Assembly (NCBI RefSeq): GCF_015277735.1
Contig: NZ_JADHDA010000004.1
Coordinates: 434,001-498,000 of the forward strand
Direction: 5' to 3'
From: Psychrobacter sp. NG254
GTDB lineage: Bacteria > Pseudomonadota > Gammaproteobacteria > Pseudomonadales > Moraxellaceae
DNA length: 64,000 nucleotides
Position 1 is the stretch's first letter, and every line of letters begins with the position of its first letter. The translations under genes were made by a program, and so were the position numbers. This document shows positions 15,991 to 24,943 of this stretch, in pieces. Under the pieces are notes generated by a model. The model was not told where the DNA came from. It ran no database searches and saw only the letters and a list, made by a program, of their open reading frames with translations.

Positions 15991-18312
15991 ATGCAACTAT
16001 CTCGCTTATCTGCTGCGTTATTTAATCTTTCGAATGTATCTGGTTCTTCTCTACGATTAGCATCTATACCCTCGCGATTGGTATCGACGAAATCACTCTC
16101 TTTAAAGACACTATGCTCAACCTGTCTATCTACTTCTGTCATCGTATTAACCACAAGTCACTCGGCATGGGCGCTAGTAGATGATGTATATGCTCAAACC
16201 ACTCCTAATGTGGTACTTGATACTATCGTCGTGACCAGTAGTGCTGATGCGTCAGCAGATGGGTTACCTAGCGCGTATGAAGGTGGACAGGTGGCGACAG
16301 GCAGCCGCGTCGGACTCTTGGGCAATCAAGACATCATGGACACGCCGTTCTCTACCACCTCATATACCAATGAATATATCACCAATCAACAAGCACATAG
16401 TGTGGGCGACCTACTCAAAAAAGATCCTATTGTGCGTGTGGCTAGAGGTTTCGGTAATTTTCAAGAAGCGTATTTTATGCGTGGGTTTGTGACCACCTCA
16501 GACGACACGATGTTCAATGGTCTATACGGCATACTACCTAGACAATATATCGCAACTGAATTGTTCGAGCGCGTCGAAGTACAGCGCGGTGCCTCAGCGA
16601 TGTTAAATGGCGCAGCACCGAGTGGTGGTAACGCAGGCGGTACAATTAACCTATTACCCAAACGAGCGGATAATGAGCCGCTACGTCAGCTAACGGTTGG
16701 CTATGGTCAAGGCGACCAAGGTAAGGTCGCAATCGATGTCAGTGATCGCTTTGGTAGCGATGATGCTATTGGCGTTCGTTTTAATGCTGCTTATCAAGAT
16801 GGTGACAGCGCTATCGACGATGAGTCATCGACCTTGGGTTTGGCTGCACTTGGTTTGGACTATAGAGGGGATCAATATCGTTTATCAGCCGATTTGGGCT
16901 GGCAAGACAATAAGCTGTCAGAGACTCGACCTAGTGTGACGCTTGCTGGCGTCTCTCATGTACCAAAAGCACCAGACGGCTCAAAAAACTGGGCGCAGCC
17001 TTGGAGTTATTCGAACGAAGAGGATGTCTTTGGTACGATTCGCGGAGAATATGATTTTAATGACAACATTACTGGTTATGGTGCCTACGGTATCAGACAT
17101 GGTGATGAGGACAACTCGCTAGCCAACCTTACAGTATCTGACGCAGATGGCACTGGCTCAACCTACCGCTTTGATAATGTTCGAGAAGATAAAGTACAAA
17201 GTGCTGAGCTTGGTCTGCGTGGTCAATGGCAAACAGGTAAGATTGATCACAACTGGGTACTAGCCGCCGATCTTTATGATCAAGAGGAAAAAGGCGCTTA
17301 CGCTTTTGACTTTGGTAACCAACTCGCGACCAATTTGTACCGTCCGACAAATTATGACAATGCTTGGTCAGATACCGCTTTCTTTGGCGGACGTTTTGAT
17401 GATCCTAAGCGAACGAGTAAAACTCAATTACAGAGTTTTGCGCTTGCAGACACGTTCTCACTGTTCAACGATAAGCTAAAAACTACGGTAGGCGTACGTC
17501 ATCAAAATATCAAAACAACCAGCTATGACTATAATACCCAAGCCAAAACAGCTAGCTATGATAAAAGCGCATGGACACCAAGCGTCGGTATCGTTTATCA
17601 GCCAACGATGGACTGGTCTGTATATGGCAACTATATTGAAAATCTTGCCAAAGGTGCCGCTGCACCATTGGTTGATAATTCTGGCAATGCAATAACCAAT
17701 GCAGGACAAAACCTAGATCCCTATGTAAGCAAACAAGCTGAGCTGGGTGTGAAATACGACAATGGCGTGATCGGTAGCAGTTTTGCCATATTCCATACTG
17801 ATGAGCCACGAGCTTATATCGATGACAATAATACCTTTACCGCAACTGGCGAGAACCGTCATCAAGGTGCTGAACTGACTGTCTTTGGTAGTCCAAGCGA
17901 AAACATGCGTCTCAATGCTGGTGTTACCTATTTAAGTGCTAAGCAAAAAGACACTGGCGATAGTGCATTAGATGGCAACAGCGTCATTGGCCTTCCTACC
18001 TTACAGAGTAACGTCAACCTAGAGTATGATTTGGCCGCCGTTGAAGGATTAACTTTAACGGGCGATATCATCCATACAGGTGCGCGTTATGCCGATGCTG
18101 CCAATACCTTAAAAGTTGATGGCTATACTACCCTAGATTTGGGTGCTCGCTATCGCACTATGCTAGCAGGGCAAGACGTTACTCTAAAAGGTATGGTGAC
18201 TAATGTCACAGGTGAAGACTACTGGCAATCTGTAGGTGGATTACCAGGCTATGGCTATTTAAATGCAGGTGAACCAACAGCCTTAAAAGTATCGGCAACG
18301 TTCGATTTTTAA
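15991..18312 (+). CDS. TonB-dependent siderophore receptor
   Basis: This is an outer-membrane ferric-siderophore receptor of ~773 aa. A long basic leader ends in a hydrophobic stretch and AWA, a likely signal-peptidase site near residue 55. A TonB-box-like strand (DTIVVTSS) follows, then the plug domain with FMRGF, ERVEVQRGASAMLNGAAPSGGNAGGTINLLPKR (read as RVEVQRGASAMLNG), and a 22-strand barrel ending in a terminal aromatic (ATFDF). The plug wording is typical of FhuA/FecA/pyoverdine-type receptors for hydroxamate or mixed siderophores. Two in-frame ATGs exist (15976, 15991); GGAAA lies eight bases before the second. A Fur box upstream predicts iron repression. The next gene is a PvdE-type ABC exporter, presumably part of the same siderophore circuit. 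Confidence 0.92.
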   Translation: MQLSRLSAALFNLSNVSGSSLRLASIPSRLVSTKSLSLKTLCSTCLSTSVIVLTTSHSAWALVDDVYAQTTPNVVLDTIVVTSSADASADGLPSAYEGGQVATGSRVGLLGNQDIMDTPFSTTSYTNEYITNQQAHSVGDLLKKDPIVRVARGFGNFQEAYFMRGFVTTSDDTMFNGLYGILPRQYIATELFERVEVQRGASAMLNGAAPSGGNAGGTINLLPKRADNEPLRQLTVGYGQGDQGKVAIDVSDRFGSDDAIGVRFNAAYQDGDSAIDDESSTLGLAALGLDYRGDQYRLSADLGWQDNKLSETRPSVTLAGVSHVPKAPDGSKNWAQPWSYSNEEDVFGTIRGEYDFNDNITGYGAYGIRHGDEDNSLANLTVSDADGTGSTYRFDNVREDKVQSAELGLRGQWQTGKIDHNWVLAADLYDQEEKGAYAFDFGNQLATNLYRPTNYDNAWSDTAFFGGRFDDPKRTSKTQLQSFALADTFSLFNDKLKTTVGVRHQNIKTTSYDYNTQAKTASYDKSAWTPSVGIVYQPTMDWSVYGNYIENLAKGAAAPLVDNSGNAITNAGQNLDPYVSKQAELGVKYDNGVIGSSFAIFHTDEPRAYIDDNNTFTATGENRHQGAELTVFGSPSENMRLNAGVTYLSAKQKDTGDSALDGNSVIGLPTLQSNVNLEYDLAAVEGLTLTGDIIHTGARYADAANTLKVDGYTTLDLGARYRTMLAGQDVTLKGMVTNVTGEDYWQSVGGLPGYGYLNAGEPTALKVSATFDF

Positions 18313-18340
18313 GCTTTGTTAGTATGCTTTATTAGGTTCC

Positions 18341-18375
18341 AGAAAAGGGATTAGGCGAGGCCTACTCCCTTTTCT
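18341..18375 (+). terminator. hairpin between receptor and ABC transporter genes
   Basis: A long stem (AGAAAAGGGA ... AGGC / GCCT ... TCCCTTTTCT) lies 30 bases after the receptor stop and 34 before the next gene. It has no clear T-run, so it may be a partial terminator or an mRNA-stabilising structure that sets the ratio of the two genes. Confidence 0.5.
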
Positions 18376-18408
18376 ACTATCAAAAATTTATTTTATTATT
18401 GAGTTACT

Positions 18409-20208
18409 ATGTCTTCTCATGCCACAGCGTCCTCTCGTACGACCGCTTCTTTATATCATATGATTTGGGTGAATTATCGTCTGCCGTTTCTTAAAGTCAT
18501 TCTGCTAAATCTGGTCAATGCCGCTGTCAGTGTGGGTATTATTGCCTATATCAATCACACCTTTATTAGTCAGCCAGTATTTGATACTTTATCTTGGCTC
18601 AGCTTGGGGCAGTTTTCACTGCTCGTACTATTACTGCTAGTGACGACTTTTTTATCGCAATATGCTTTGACGCGATTGGGACATAGATTTGTCTATGAGC
18701 TTAGAACCAAACTGGTCAAACAAATCATCGATACTACCGTTCCTCAGATAGACCATTTGGGTAGCGCACGCTTACTTGCCAGCTTGTCTTCAGACATTCA
18801 ATCAATTACCGTCGCTTTTGTCCGCATGCCAGAGCTGGTACAAGGTATTATTCTATCTATTGGCGTTGGGCTATATCTGGGCTGGTTGTCGTTGCCATTA
18901 TTGTTTATTGTCATGTTTTGGATTGTGATGACGATTTGGATAAGTACCATTTTAGTCAAGCATGTCTACACACATTTGACCGAATTGAGAGAGGTTAATG
19001 ACGCGTTATATCAGGATTATCAATCGATAATAGAAGGTCGTAAAGAGCTGGCTCTTAACCAACACCGAGCAGAAAAACTGTATACAGATGATTTCTTGGC
19101 TCATGCTAAATCGTACGAGAAGACCGTAACCAAATCTGATACTTTTCATTTATCAGCGGTGAACTGGTCCAATATTATGATGTTCGCATCGATTGGTATC
19201 GTGTTTGCAGTGGCCAATTATCTCGATATACCGATGGGAGTTGCTACTACCTTTTCTTTGACGATTTTGTTTATGCAATCGCCGCTCCTACATGCGGTTG
19301 GTGCTTATCCAACATTTCAGACCGCTCAAGTTGCGCTAGAAAAGATACAGTCTTTAGAGTTGGCCGAGCATCAGCCAAGCTTTGCGACAGGTACTGTTGC
19401 CCAGAACTGGCAATCCATAACTTTGAATAATATCAATTATCGCTATATAGGCAGTAATAGTCATAGTAGTAATGCATCAGACACAGCGGTTAATGATAAT
19501 GCTCAAAATAGTGATAACAGTGATAACAGTGATAACAGTGATAACAGTGATAACAATCTGAACCCTTCCAATAATATCTTAAAGTCAGTCAATCTAACCT
19601 TGCGCCGAGGTGACGTGGTTTTCTTAATCGGTGCGAATGGTAGCGGTAAATCCACCCTTGCCAAAATCATTACTGGTATCTTTACTCCTACTACAGGAAC
19701 GGTACAAGTCGATGGACAAAGCGTTAATTCAGAGAACAATGCCGATTTTAGACAGCTATTTTCTGCGATTTTTAGCGACCAACATTTATTTAAGCAGTTG
19801 ATTGGATATCAGGGTAATAAACCTGATGCGGCCCTAGTATCTGACTGGCTGCATAAGCTCAACCTACAAGAAAAAGTGAGTGTGTCTGACCATAAGCTCT
19901 CTACAGATAAGTTGTCACAAGGTCAGAGAAAACGCTTGGCCATGCTAATCGCCGTCGCTGAACAAAAGGACATATTACTGCTCGATGAGTGGGCAGCCGA
20001 TCAAGACCCTGCTTTTCGCCGCGTATTTTACCAGACACTCATCCCTGAGCTAAAAGCCATGGGTAAGACACTATTTATTATTAGTCATGATGACGGTTAT
20101 TTTGAGCATGCTGATCGATTATTACTGATGAAAGAAGGCCGTCTCATTGAGCTAAATGCTGAAGAGCGACAGCGCGCCAGTAAAGATGCCATTGCTATGC
20201 TTAAGTAA
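18409..20208 (+). CDS. cyclic peptide/siderophore export ABC transporter (PvdE/SyrD type)
   Basis: This half-transporter fuses six membrane helices (~residues 20-300) to an ATPase domain (~355-599). Walker A is GANGSGKST near residue 408, the signature is LSQGQRKRLA near 504, and Walker B is ILLLDEWAADQDP near 522. The DEWAADQDP form, in place of the usual DEPTANLDP, is characteristic of the PvdE/SyrD cyclic-peptide exporter family, which moves peptide siderophores or their precursors to the periplasm. A low-complexity Asn-Ser-Asp linker between the two domains is encoded by a 9-bp tandem repeat. It follows the siderophore receptor by 96 bp on the same strand. No peptide synthetase is in the window, so the cargo may be made elsewhere or be a processed xenosiderophore. 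Confidence 0.88.
   Translation: MSSHATASSRTTASLYHMIWVNYRLPFLKVILLNLVNAAVSVGIIAYINHTFISQPVFDTLSWLSLGQFSLLVLLLLVTTFLSQYALTRLGHRFVYELRTKLVKQIIDTTVPQIDHLGSARLLASLSSDIQSITVAFVRMPELVQGIILSIGVGLYLGWLSLPLLFIVMFWIVMTIWISTILVKHVYTHLTELREVNDALYQDYQSIIEGRKELALNQHRAEKLYTDDFLAHAKSYEKTVTKSDTFHLSAVNWSNIMMFASIGIVFAVANYLDIPMGVATTFSLTILFMQSPLLHAVGAYPTFQTAQVALEKIQSLELAEHQPSFATGTVAQNWQSITLNNINYRYIGSNSHSSNASDTAVNDNAQNSDNSDNSDNSDNSDNNLNPSNNILKSVNLTLRRGDVVFLIGANGSGKSTLAKIITGIFTPTTGTVQVDGQSVNSENNADFRQLFSAIFSDQHLFKQLIGYQGNKPDAALVSDWLHKLNLQEKVSVSDHKLSTDKLSQGQRKRLAMLIAVAEQKDILLLDEWAADQDPAFRRVFYQTLIPELKAMGKTLFIISHDDGYFEHADRLLLMKEGRLIELNAEERQRASKDAIAMLK
19510..19554 (+). repeat. 9-bp in-frame tandem repeat (AGTGATAAC x5)
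   Basis: Five exact copies of AGTGATAAC encode Ser-Asp-Asn units in the linker between the membrane and ATPase domains of the ABC exporter. Because the unit is a multiple of three, slippage would change linker length without breaking the frame. Confidence 0.9.
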
Positions 20209-20312
20209 GCAATGCTTTAACTACTAGCATGAACCGGGCTATTTCAATCCCATAAAACGTTTGATCAATTTTAAGCTAAGTAGCAGTTAATCTGAGCAAT
20301 TTTTAAGCAAAA

Positions 20313-20350
20313 AAAGGAGCGCCTTACTACAAGACGCTCCTTTGCTATAT
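20313..20350. terminator. hairpin terminator between convergent ABC gene and PepSY remnant
   Basis: AAAGGAGCG (20313-20321) pairs with CGCTCCTTT (20335-20343) with internal CCTT/AAG pairing. A-rich and T-rich flanks would allow it to work in both directions. Confidence 0.75.
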
Positions 20351-20377
20351 CGAGAACAACGATATCTTACCGTTCGC

Positions 20378-20695
20378 TTATTTTAACCATTTCTGCAAAA
20401 ACCCAACTCGAGAAATCACCAAGAAGTCTAATAGCGCGATAGCCACAATCGTGATGATAGCAGTCGGGAATATGATAGCCACAACTAATAATGGAATAGC
20501 AAGCAGCCACCAGACGGAAACATTCAAGCCGCGAGCTGGTGGGTTTAATCCCGCGCTATCACTCGCATGACGAGGGCGACGCTGCCACCACATGATATAG
20601 CCACTGACACAAATAGCGATTACTGCTAGGCAAAACAGCACATTAGCCAGTACGCTCCACCATCCGAGCGTGCCCATATGGATACCAGCCGCCAT
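20378..20695 (-). pseudogene. PepSY-associated transmembrane protein, C-terminal remnant
   Basis: Only the last ~100 residues of a PepSY-TM protein remain. After AAGIHMGTLGWW come a membrane helix ending SGYIMWWQRRPR, the basic loop, and two further hydrophobic helices to QKWLK. Intact family members have ~380-500 residues with earlier helices and a periplasmic PepSY domain, and often sit beside siderophore receptors, as here. The 5' end is missing: the sequence runs straight into an oppositely oriented acyl-CoA dehydrogenase fragment at ~20690. There is no ribosome-binding site at the apparent start, so this is a broken gene. Confidence 0.8.
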
Positions 20696-20887
20696 GTGAT
20701 TGAGCGCCTAGCATTGATGCTACAAGCTTCGATACTACTACAGACTGAACATATGGAGATCGCGCAGGCATTTTGTCGTTCTAGGATTGGGAATGAGCAT
20801 GGGCTAGCTTTTGGTACATTAAGTCCTGATGCTCCTGTGGATTTATTGATCGAACGGGCGGCTGGCGCGACCAAAGCGGTTCTGTAG
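20690..20887 (+). pseudogene. acyl-CoA dehydrogenase, C-terminal remnant
   Basis: About 65 codons read VIERLALMLQASILLQ, then AQAFCRSRIG and FGTLSPDAPVDLLIERA. This matches the extreme C-terminus of acyl-CoA dehydrogenases of the type with a C-terminal extension (AidB-like or DUF1974-neighbour group). The catalytic domain and start codon are absent. The homologous part begins exactly where the PepSY remnant ends, so one deletion may have removed the 5' halves of two divergent genes. Confidence 0.6.
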
Positions 20888-21162
20888 ATATCTTTATATG
20901 TATCAAATAGTCCTCTGCTACTGATTGTAATCGTAGCAGAGGCTTTTGCCCTTAATGTCAGTCACTTTATTCTCAGCCATAACCGGCTTGATCTATGCTG
21001 TCACTACCCTAGAAAATAACTTGAGAAATAGTAATCGATCAAGCGAGCAATGATAGTAAAACAATATCTTACTTAGCATCCTATAATTTGAATCCTAGTA
21101 AATTGCTTAAGCCTCAAATGCCACATAGTGAATACTATCTTTAATCGCATAGTCTCCCGAGT

Positions 21163-21457
21163 TCAAAAGTAACAGTTGGCCCTCCTATCACATTCCGCCA
21201 AATACCAAACGATGGAAAACCCTGCTTATTTATCATTTAAAGACTTACTGTTGATGTTTTCAGTATAATCTGACAATAGAGTGACGGTAAAAATACTACA
21301 AAAATATCGCACCTAAATGCGTGTTAAATTTTATTAGATTACAATTTAAATTGTGATTATTCAGTCGCATGATATCTACAAGCTAATAAAATAAATATAT
21401 GCAAGATATAGTCATAACATACTGTTTAGTTGACTGACTTTGACATGGTAGAGATTA
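21163..21457. repeat. diverged ~290-bp direct repeat, copy B
   Basis: This is the second copy of the segment at 11332-11619, in the same orientation and 9.8 kb away. It keeps the GTGTTAAATTTTATT and AATTTAAATTGTG blocks, GACATGGTA near its end, and, on the minus strand, AGGAGGGC. The frame after that AGGAGGGC soon meets a stop in this copy. The rest of 20888-21162 shows nothing recognisable. Confidence 0.65.
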
Positions 21458-21611
21458 CTAGATTTGAATAAAAAAAAGATAGAGTGAACTCAGTAGCTAT
21501 AAATAGCCAAATCATTAATAAAAACAACCCTTTAGACTTAAACAGAAAATAGGATATCAACATAGGTATGGCTAAAGCTGTAATGAGAGGAAGAATGACT
21601 ATGATTAACAA
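21426..21611 (-). CDS. possible small membrane protein (uncertain)
   Basis: This 61-codon frame would make two hydrophobic helices separated by SKSKG-like polar residues (FLFKSKGLF) and a short polar tail. It starts with TTG, has no clear ribosome-binding site, and its 3' end runs into repeat copy B. I do not recognise it. It could be chance coding in AT-rich DNA; its main claim is a near-continuous hydrophobic composition. Confidence 0.2.
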   Translation of the reverse strand: MLIIVILPLITALAIPMLISYFLFKSKGLFLLMIWLFIATEFTLSFFYSNLVISTMSKSVN

Positions 21612-21770
21612 AGTGCATGCTTATAAATGCATAATTAAGTCTGAATATACTAAGCTTTTTAAGCTATTGCTAACAACACTAAAACCTCGATTATTCCCAT
21701 AACGGACGTTATAGCAAATAACTTGGATAAAAGAAGTAAATCATCCTCAGATATAGTCGGGTAATTCACT

Positions 21771-23021
21771 TTAAGTAACACTACGCATATTATTGTTCGA
21801 ATGACGCCTAACTTTCAACATAGGCTGGCTGGCAAACAAGACAATCACACCAACTAATGAAAACACACCAAAGGCGTAGAATGCAGTAGCAGCACCATAC
21901 CGATCCACAATCAAACCAGTAAAGATGACGGGGACACTAAACCCTATATATGCCATCAGAAAATAGCCTGCACTCGCACGTGCCTGCTCATTTCCAGCAG
22001 ATTTTGCGACTCCTAACATACCGCCCAAATAGACAAAGCCATAGCAACTAGTACTGGCCAAAAATGCCGCCAAAAGAATCACTGGTAGATTGGCATTCAA
22101 CGTCCCCCAAGCCAATAAAGCATAAGCTGGTAGTAAGATCAGAAGACCAAGCTTGCTTGAAACTTGAGGGTCAAGTTTTCGGGCGATTGGCTGAACGATC
22201 AATCCACAACTGATGGCTAACATAGAGGATATCCCTGCATACTTAGCGAGTCCATGCGTGGCCAGTACTGAGGGAATAACTGACAGTACCAAACCTGTCG
22301 TCGCCCAACAAATCAAAATACCGCTGCCATACCAGATGACCTCACGGTTAAAATAAGGTAGCCGTAGCATAGAGGTGGGCAAATTAGTGCGTTTAGGTGC
22401 TGTCTCTGGTAATTGATATAACAAAAACATAGCGAACAGCCCGCTCGCTAGCAGTAAGAAAAAACTGGCTGGCTGATCGGTTTCATAAAACATCAAAGAA
22501 ACCGTCGTCAATACAGGGCCAAGGCCAAAACCTATCGTTGTACTGGCTGTCACCCACGCTGTCGCACGCATCGTATCTGATGAGCCAAGCAGCTCAATCA
22601 TATAGGCAGTCGCCGTAGCAGCCATCAGAGCCGTTCCCACACCCAGTACGAATCGTGCTACTGCTAATGCTCGCGTGTACGGATAAAACAACATAAGAGC
22701 CGTCGCTGCTATCGATAGGGCTAGAGAGATTAAAATCACCTTGCGCCGTCCGATGCGATCAGACAATCCACCAAAAGCTAACAATATAGGTATGACACCC
22801 AATACATAAAAGGAAAACGCTATCGTAGTTGCTAGTACACCATAGCCATCATTGTGTGCGTAAACGGCATAAAGTGGGCCTTGAATATTGACGCTTGTCG
22901 TTATCACGCATAAGGCAAAAGCCAGATATTTATTATATTTTTTCGTGGTCATATATCGCTGCTTTTTGAAGAATAATCGTTGAATTGACTGAGGTAAGTG
23001 CGATTCACAATAGAAACACAC
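21771..23021 (-). CDS. MFS transporter (drug/metabolite efflux type)
   Basis: This inner-membrane major facilitator has ~416 residues and 12 hydrophobic segments. The loop 2-3 signature GLSDRIGRRKV is near residue 84, and the family's proline/glycine-rich helix 5 appears as TTIGFGLGPVL near 164. Such proteins are usually proton-driven exporters of drugs or metabolites. The start is a GTG at 23021 with GGAGG five bases upstream; an ATG 23 codons later lacks a ribosome-binding site. It is divergent from a MocR-type regulator, the usual arrangement in which the MocR protein controls its neighbour. A long polar N-terminus (CFYCESH) before the first helix is unusual for the family. Confidence 0.88.
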   Translation of the reverse strand: MCFYCESHLPQSIQRLFFKKQRYMTTKKYNKYLAFALCVITTSVNIQGPLYAVYAHNDGYGVLATTIAFSFYVLGVIPILLAFGGLSDRIGRRKVILISLALSIAATALMLFYPYTRALAVARFVLGVGTALMAATATAYMIELLGSSDTMRATAWVTASTTIGFGLGPVLTTVSLMFYETDQPASFFLLLASGLFAMFLLYQLPETAPKRTNLPTSMLRLPYFNREVIWYGSGILICWATTGLVLSVIPSVLATHGLAKYAGISSMLAISCGLIVQPIARKLDPQVSSKLGLLILLPAYALLAWGTLNANLPVILLAAFLASTSCYGFVYLGGMLGVAKSAGNEQARASAGYFLMAYIGFSVPVIFTGLIVDRYGAATAFYAFGVFSLVGVIVLFASQPMLKVRRHSNNNMRSVT

Positions 23022-23085
23022 CTACCTCCACATCGTTTACGTTCAATGATTAAAACAAAAGCGCAGTAGGTTATCTATATACAAT

Positions 23086-23133
23086 CCAGTACAATTAGAC
23101 AGAACTGTTTGGTCTATAGAACCCATACAGTTC
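23086..23133. promoter_or_regulatory. candidate MocR operator between MFS and MocR genes
   Basis: An inverted repeat GAACTGT-N18-ACAGTTC (23102-23108, 23127-23133) is preceded by a partly similar box CCAGTACAATTAGAC (23086-23100). MocR regulators characteristically bind two or three such boxes in the shared promoter of the divergent target gene. No other dyad of this quality lies in the 23022-23217 gap. Confidence 0.5.
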
Positions 23134-23217
23134 GGATGATCAAATCAATGTAGTTTCTCATCTATAATTTTGAGACGAGACCTCATAGAATCTGACCTAC
23201 TAAAAACTGTAAAAAAT

Positions 23218-24597
23218 ATGAATAAAAAGTTAACACGCATCGAAATTGTCATGGCTGACGTAAAAGAGAAAATAGCGACCGTTATCTACATGCCAGAGTC
23301 GCGACTACCCTCCGTCCGTGCCGCTGCCAAAGATTATGGGTTCTCACCATCGACCGTGGTTGAAGCCTACGAGCGCCTGCAAACTGAGGGGGTTATCTAC
23401 TCTCGGCCTGGTGCAGGATTCTATGTGGCAGAAACAACAGCGCCGCTATCACTGACAGATATAGCACCAAAAATTGATCGAGTGGTAGATCCATTGTGGG
23501 TATCACGGCAGTCGCTGGAACCACCCAATGGTGCGCTAAAGCCAGGCTGCGGCTGGTTACCAGCGGATTGGCTGTTTGAGGCAGGTATACGCCGTGGTCT
23601 ACGAAATGTGGCAAAGGCTGACGCGTCCATTATCAGTGAGTATGCAACGCCGCTAGGACTGTTAGCATTGCGCCAATTACTCACACGGCGTATGGCAGGA
23701 TTGAGTATCAATGCAGAACCGTCACAGGTCATATTGACGGATTCAGGCACTCAGGCAATAGATTTGATTTTTCGATTTTTGCTGACGCCGGGTGATACGG
23801 TCATCGTAGATGATCCTTGCTATTTTAACTTTCGAGCACAGCTGCTTGCCCATCGGGTGAAAGTAGTTGGCGTCCCTTATACGCCAAATGGGCCAGATGT
23901 AGATGCCTTTGCAGCGATTTTAGATGAGCATAAGCCGCGCCTGTACATTACCAACGCTGCCATCCATAATCCTACGGGCGCAACGTTATCACCTGCTACG
24001 GCATACCGTGTATTACAGTTGGCCCAAGCGGCTGGTTTGTACATCATCGAAGACGATATTTTTGCAGACTTTGAAGTTAAGCCTGCAGCGAGATTGGCGG
24101 CTTTAGATGGGTTATCACGAGTATTCTATATCGGCAGTTTTTCTAAAACGTTATCCGCATCCCTACGCTGTGGTTATATTGCAGCGCCTACAGAGTGGGT
24201 CGAGAGCTTGGTAGATTTAAAGATAGCGACTGGCTTTGGTGGCAGTCAGTTAGCAGCGGCGGTTGTGTTCTCAGCGTTGACTGATAGCGGCTACCGTAAA
24301 CATATGAATGATATCCATACTCGGCTGGCAAGCGCGCGTACTCATACGCTACCACGATTGGCTAAATTAGGCATCGTACCGTGGCTGCTCCCACAAGCAG
24401 GCATGTTCCTATGGTGCCGATTACCTGAGAATAATAATGCGACCGAATTGGCCAATCGCTGTTTATCACAGGGTGTGGTATTAGCGCCGGGCAATGTTTT
24501 TAGTCAATCGGACAATGCTGAGAACTTTATGCGGTTCAATGTGGCGCAGATGAGTCATTCAAAAGTTTTCGAGGTATTGGCTCAATCGTTAGACTGA
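23218..24597 (+). CDS. MocR/PdxR-type regulator (GntR wHTH fused to aminotransferase domain)
   Basis: This is a regulator of ~459 aa from the chosen ATG. The N-terminal GntR winged helix reads RLPSVRAAAKDYGFSPSTVVEAYERL, followed by EGVIYSRPGAGFYV. A long linker leads to a fold-type I aminotransferase domain containing NPTG (IHNPTGATLSP), IEDDIFADFE, and the PLP-binding lysine in YIGSFSKTLSASLRCGYI. MocR proteins use PLP as a ligand and control vitamin B6, GABA, taurine or transport genes. A TTG start at 23170 would add 16 residues, but neither start has a good ribosome-binding site and the ATG matches family length. It is divergent from the MFS gene, which is its most likely target. Confidence 0.88.
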   Translation: MNKKLTRIEIVMADVKEKIATVIYMPESRLPSVRAAAKDYGFSPSTVVEAYERLQTEGVIYSRPGAGFYVAETTAPLSLTDIAPKIDRVVDPLWVSRQSLEPPNGALKPGCGWLPADWLFEAGIRRGLRNVAKADASIISEYATPLGLLALRQLLTRRMAGLSINAEPSQVILTDSGTQAIDLIFRFLLTPGDTVIVDDPCYFNFRAQLLAHRVKVVGVPYTPNGPDVDAFAAILDEHKPRLYITNAAIHNPTGATLSPATAYRVLQLAQAAGLYIIEDDIFADFEVKPAARLAALDGLSRVFYIGSFSKTLSASLRCGYIAAPTEWVESLVDLKIATGFGGSQLAAAVVFSALTDSGYRKHMNDIHTRLASARTHTLPRLAKLGIVPWLLPQAGMFLWCRLPENNNATELANRCLSQGVVLAPGNVFSQSDNAENFMRFNVAQMSHSKVFEVLAQSLD

Positions 24598-24943
24598 CTA
24601 GTCGAAGATTTATAGTGCTAGTACCGTCTTATTATATAGTGACCTTTCGACTATAATTCTAAGCATAAACATCAGCCAAACACAATCAAATCTAATCACT
24701 TCCGAAAATGAATAACAATACTCTGAGCTATGCTGAAGAAACCGTACAAGTAAACTTGGGAGCTTATCGTTTTAAAAAAGTCTAGGTCACTGTTTATTTT
24801 TATTAAGGTATACTTTTTGATACATCATGGGCACTTTTATAGGTTTCTCTAAGTAGTATGCCGATAATGGCCCTCATTGCTACATCCATGGGTCAAAGTG
24901 CTGCACTTATTCAATGAAACCAAGAACAGGGCAAGAGAAAGCA
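24598..24943. other. intergenic gap, nothing clear
   Basis: This AT-rich stretch of about 345 bp between two plus-strand regulators has no coding signature, no strong hairpin and no repeat shared with the rest of the window. It presumably contains the promoter of the LysR gene. Confidence 0.5.

Noticed and set aside
19510..19554. short tandem repeat considered as a CRISPR array
   Set aside because: The units are 9 bp without spacers and lie in frame inside an ABC transporter gene.
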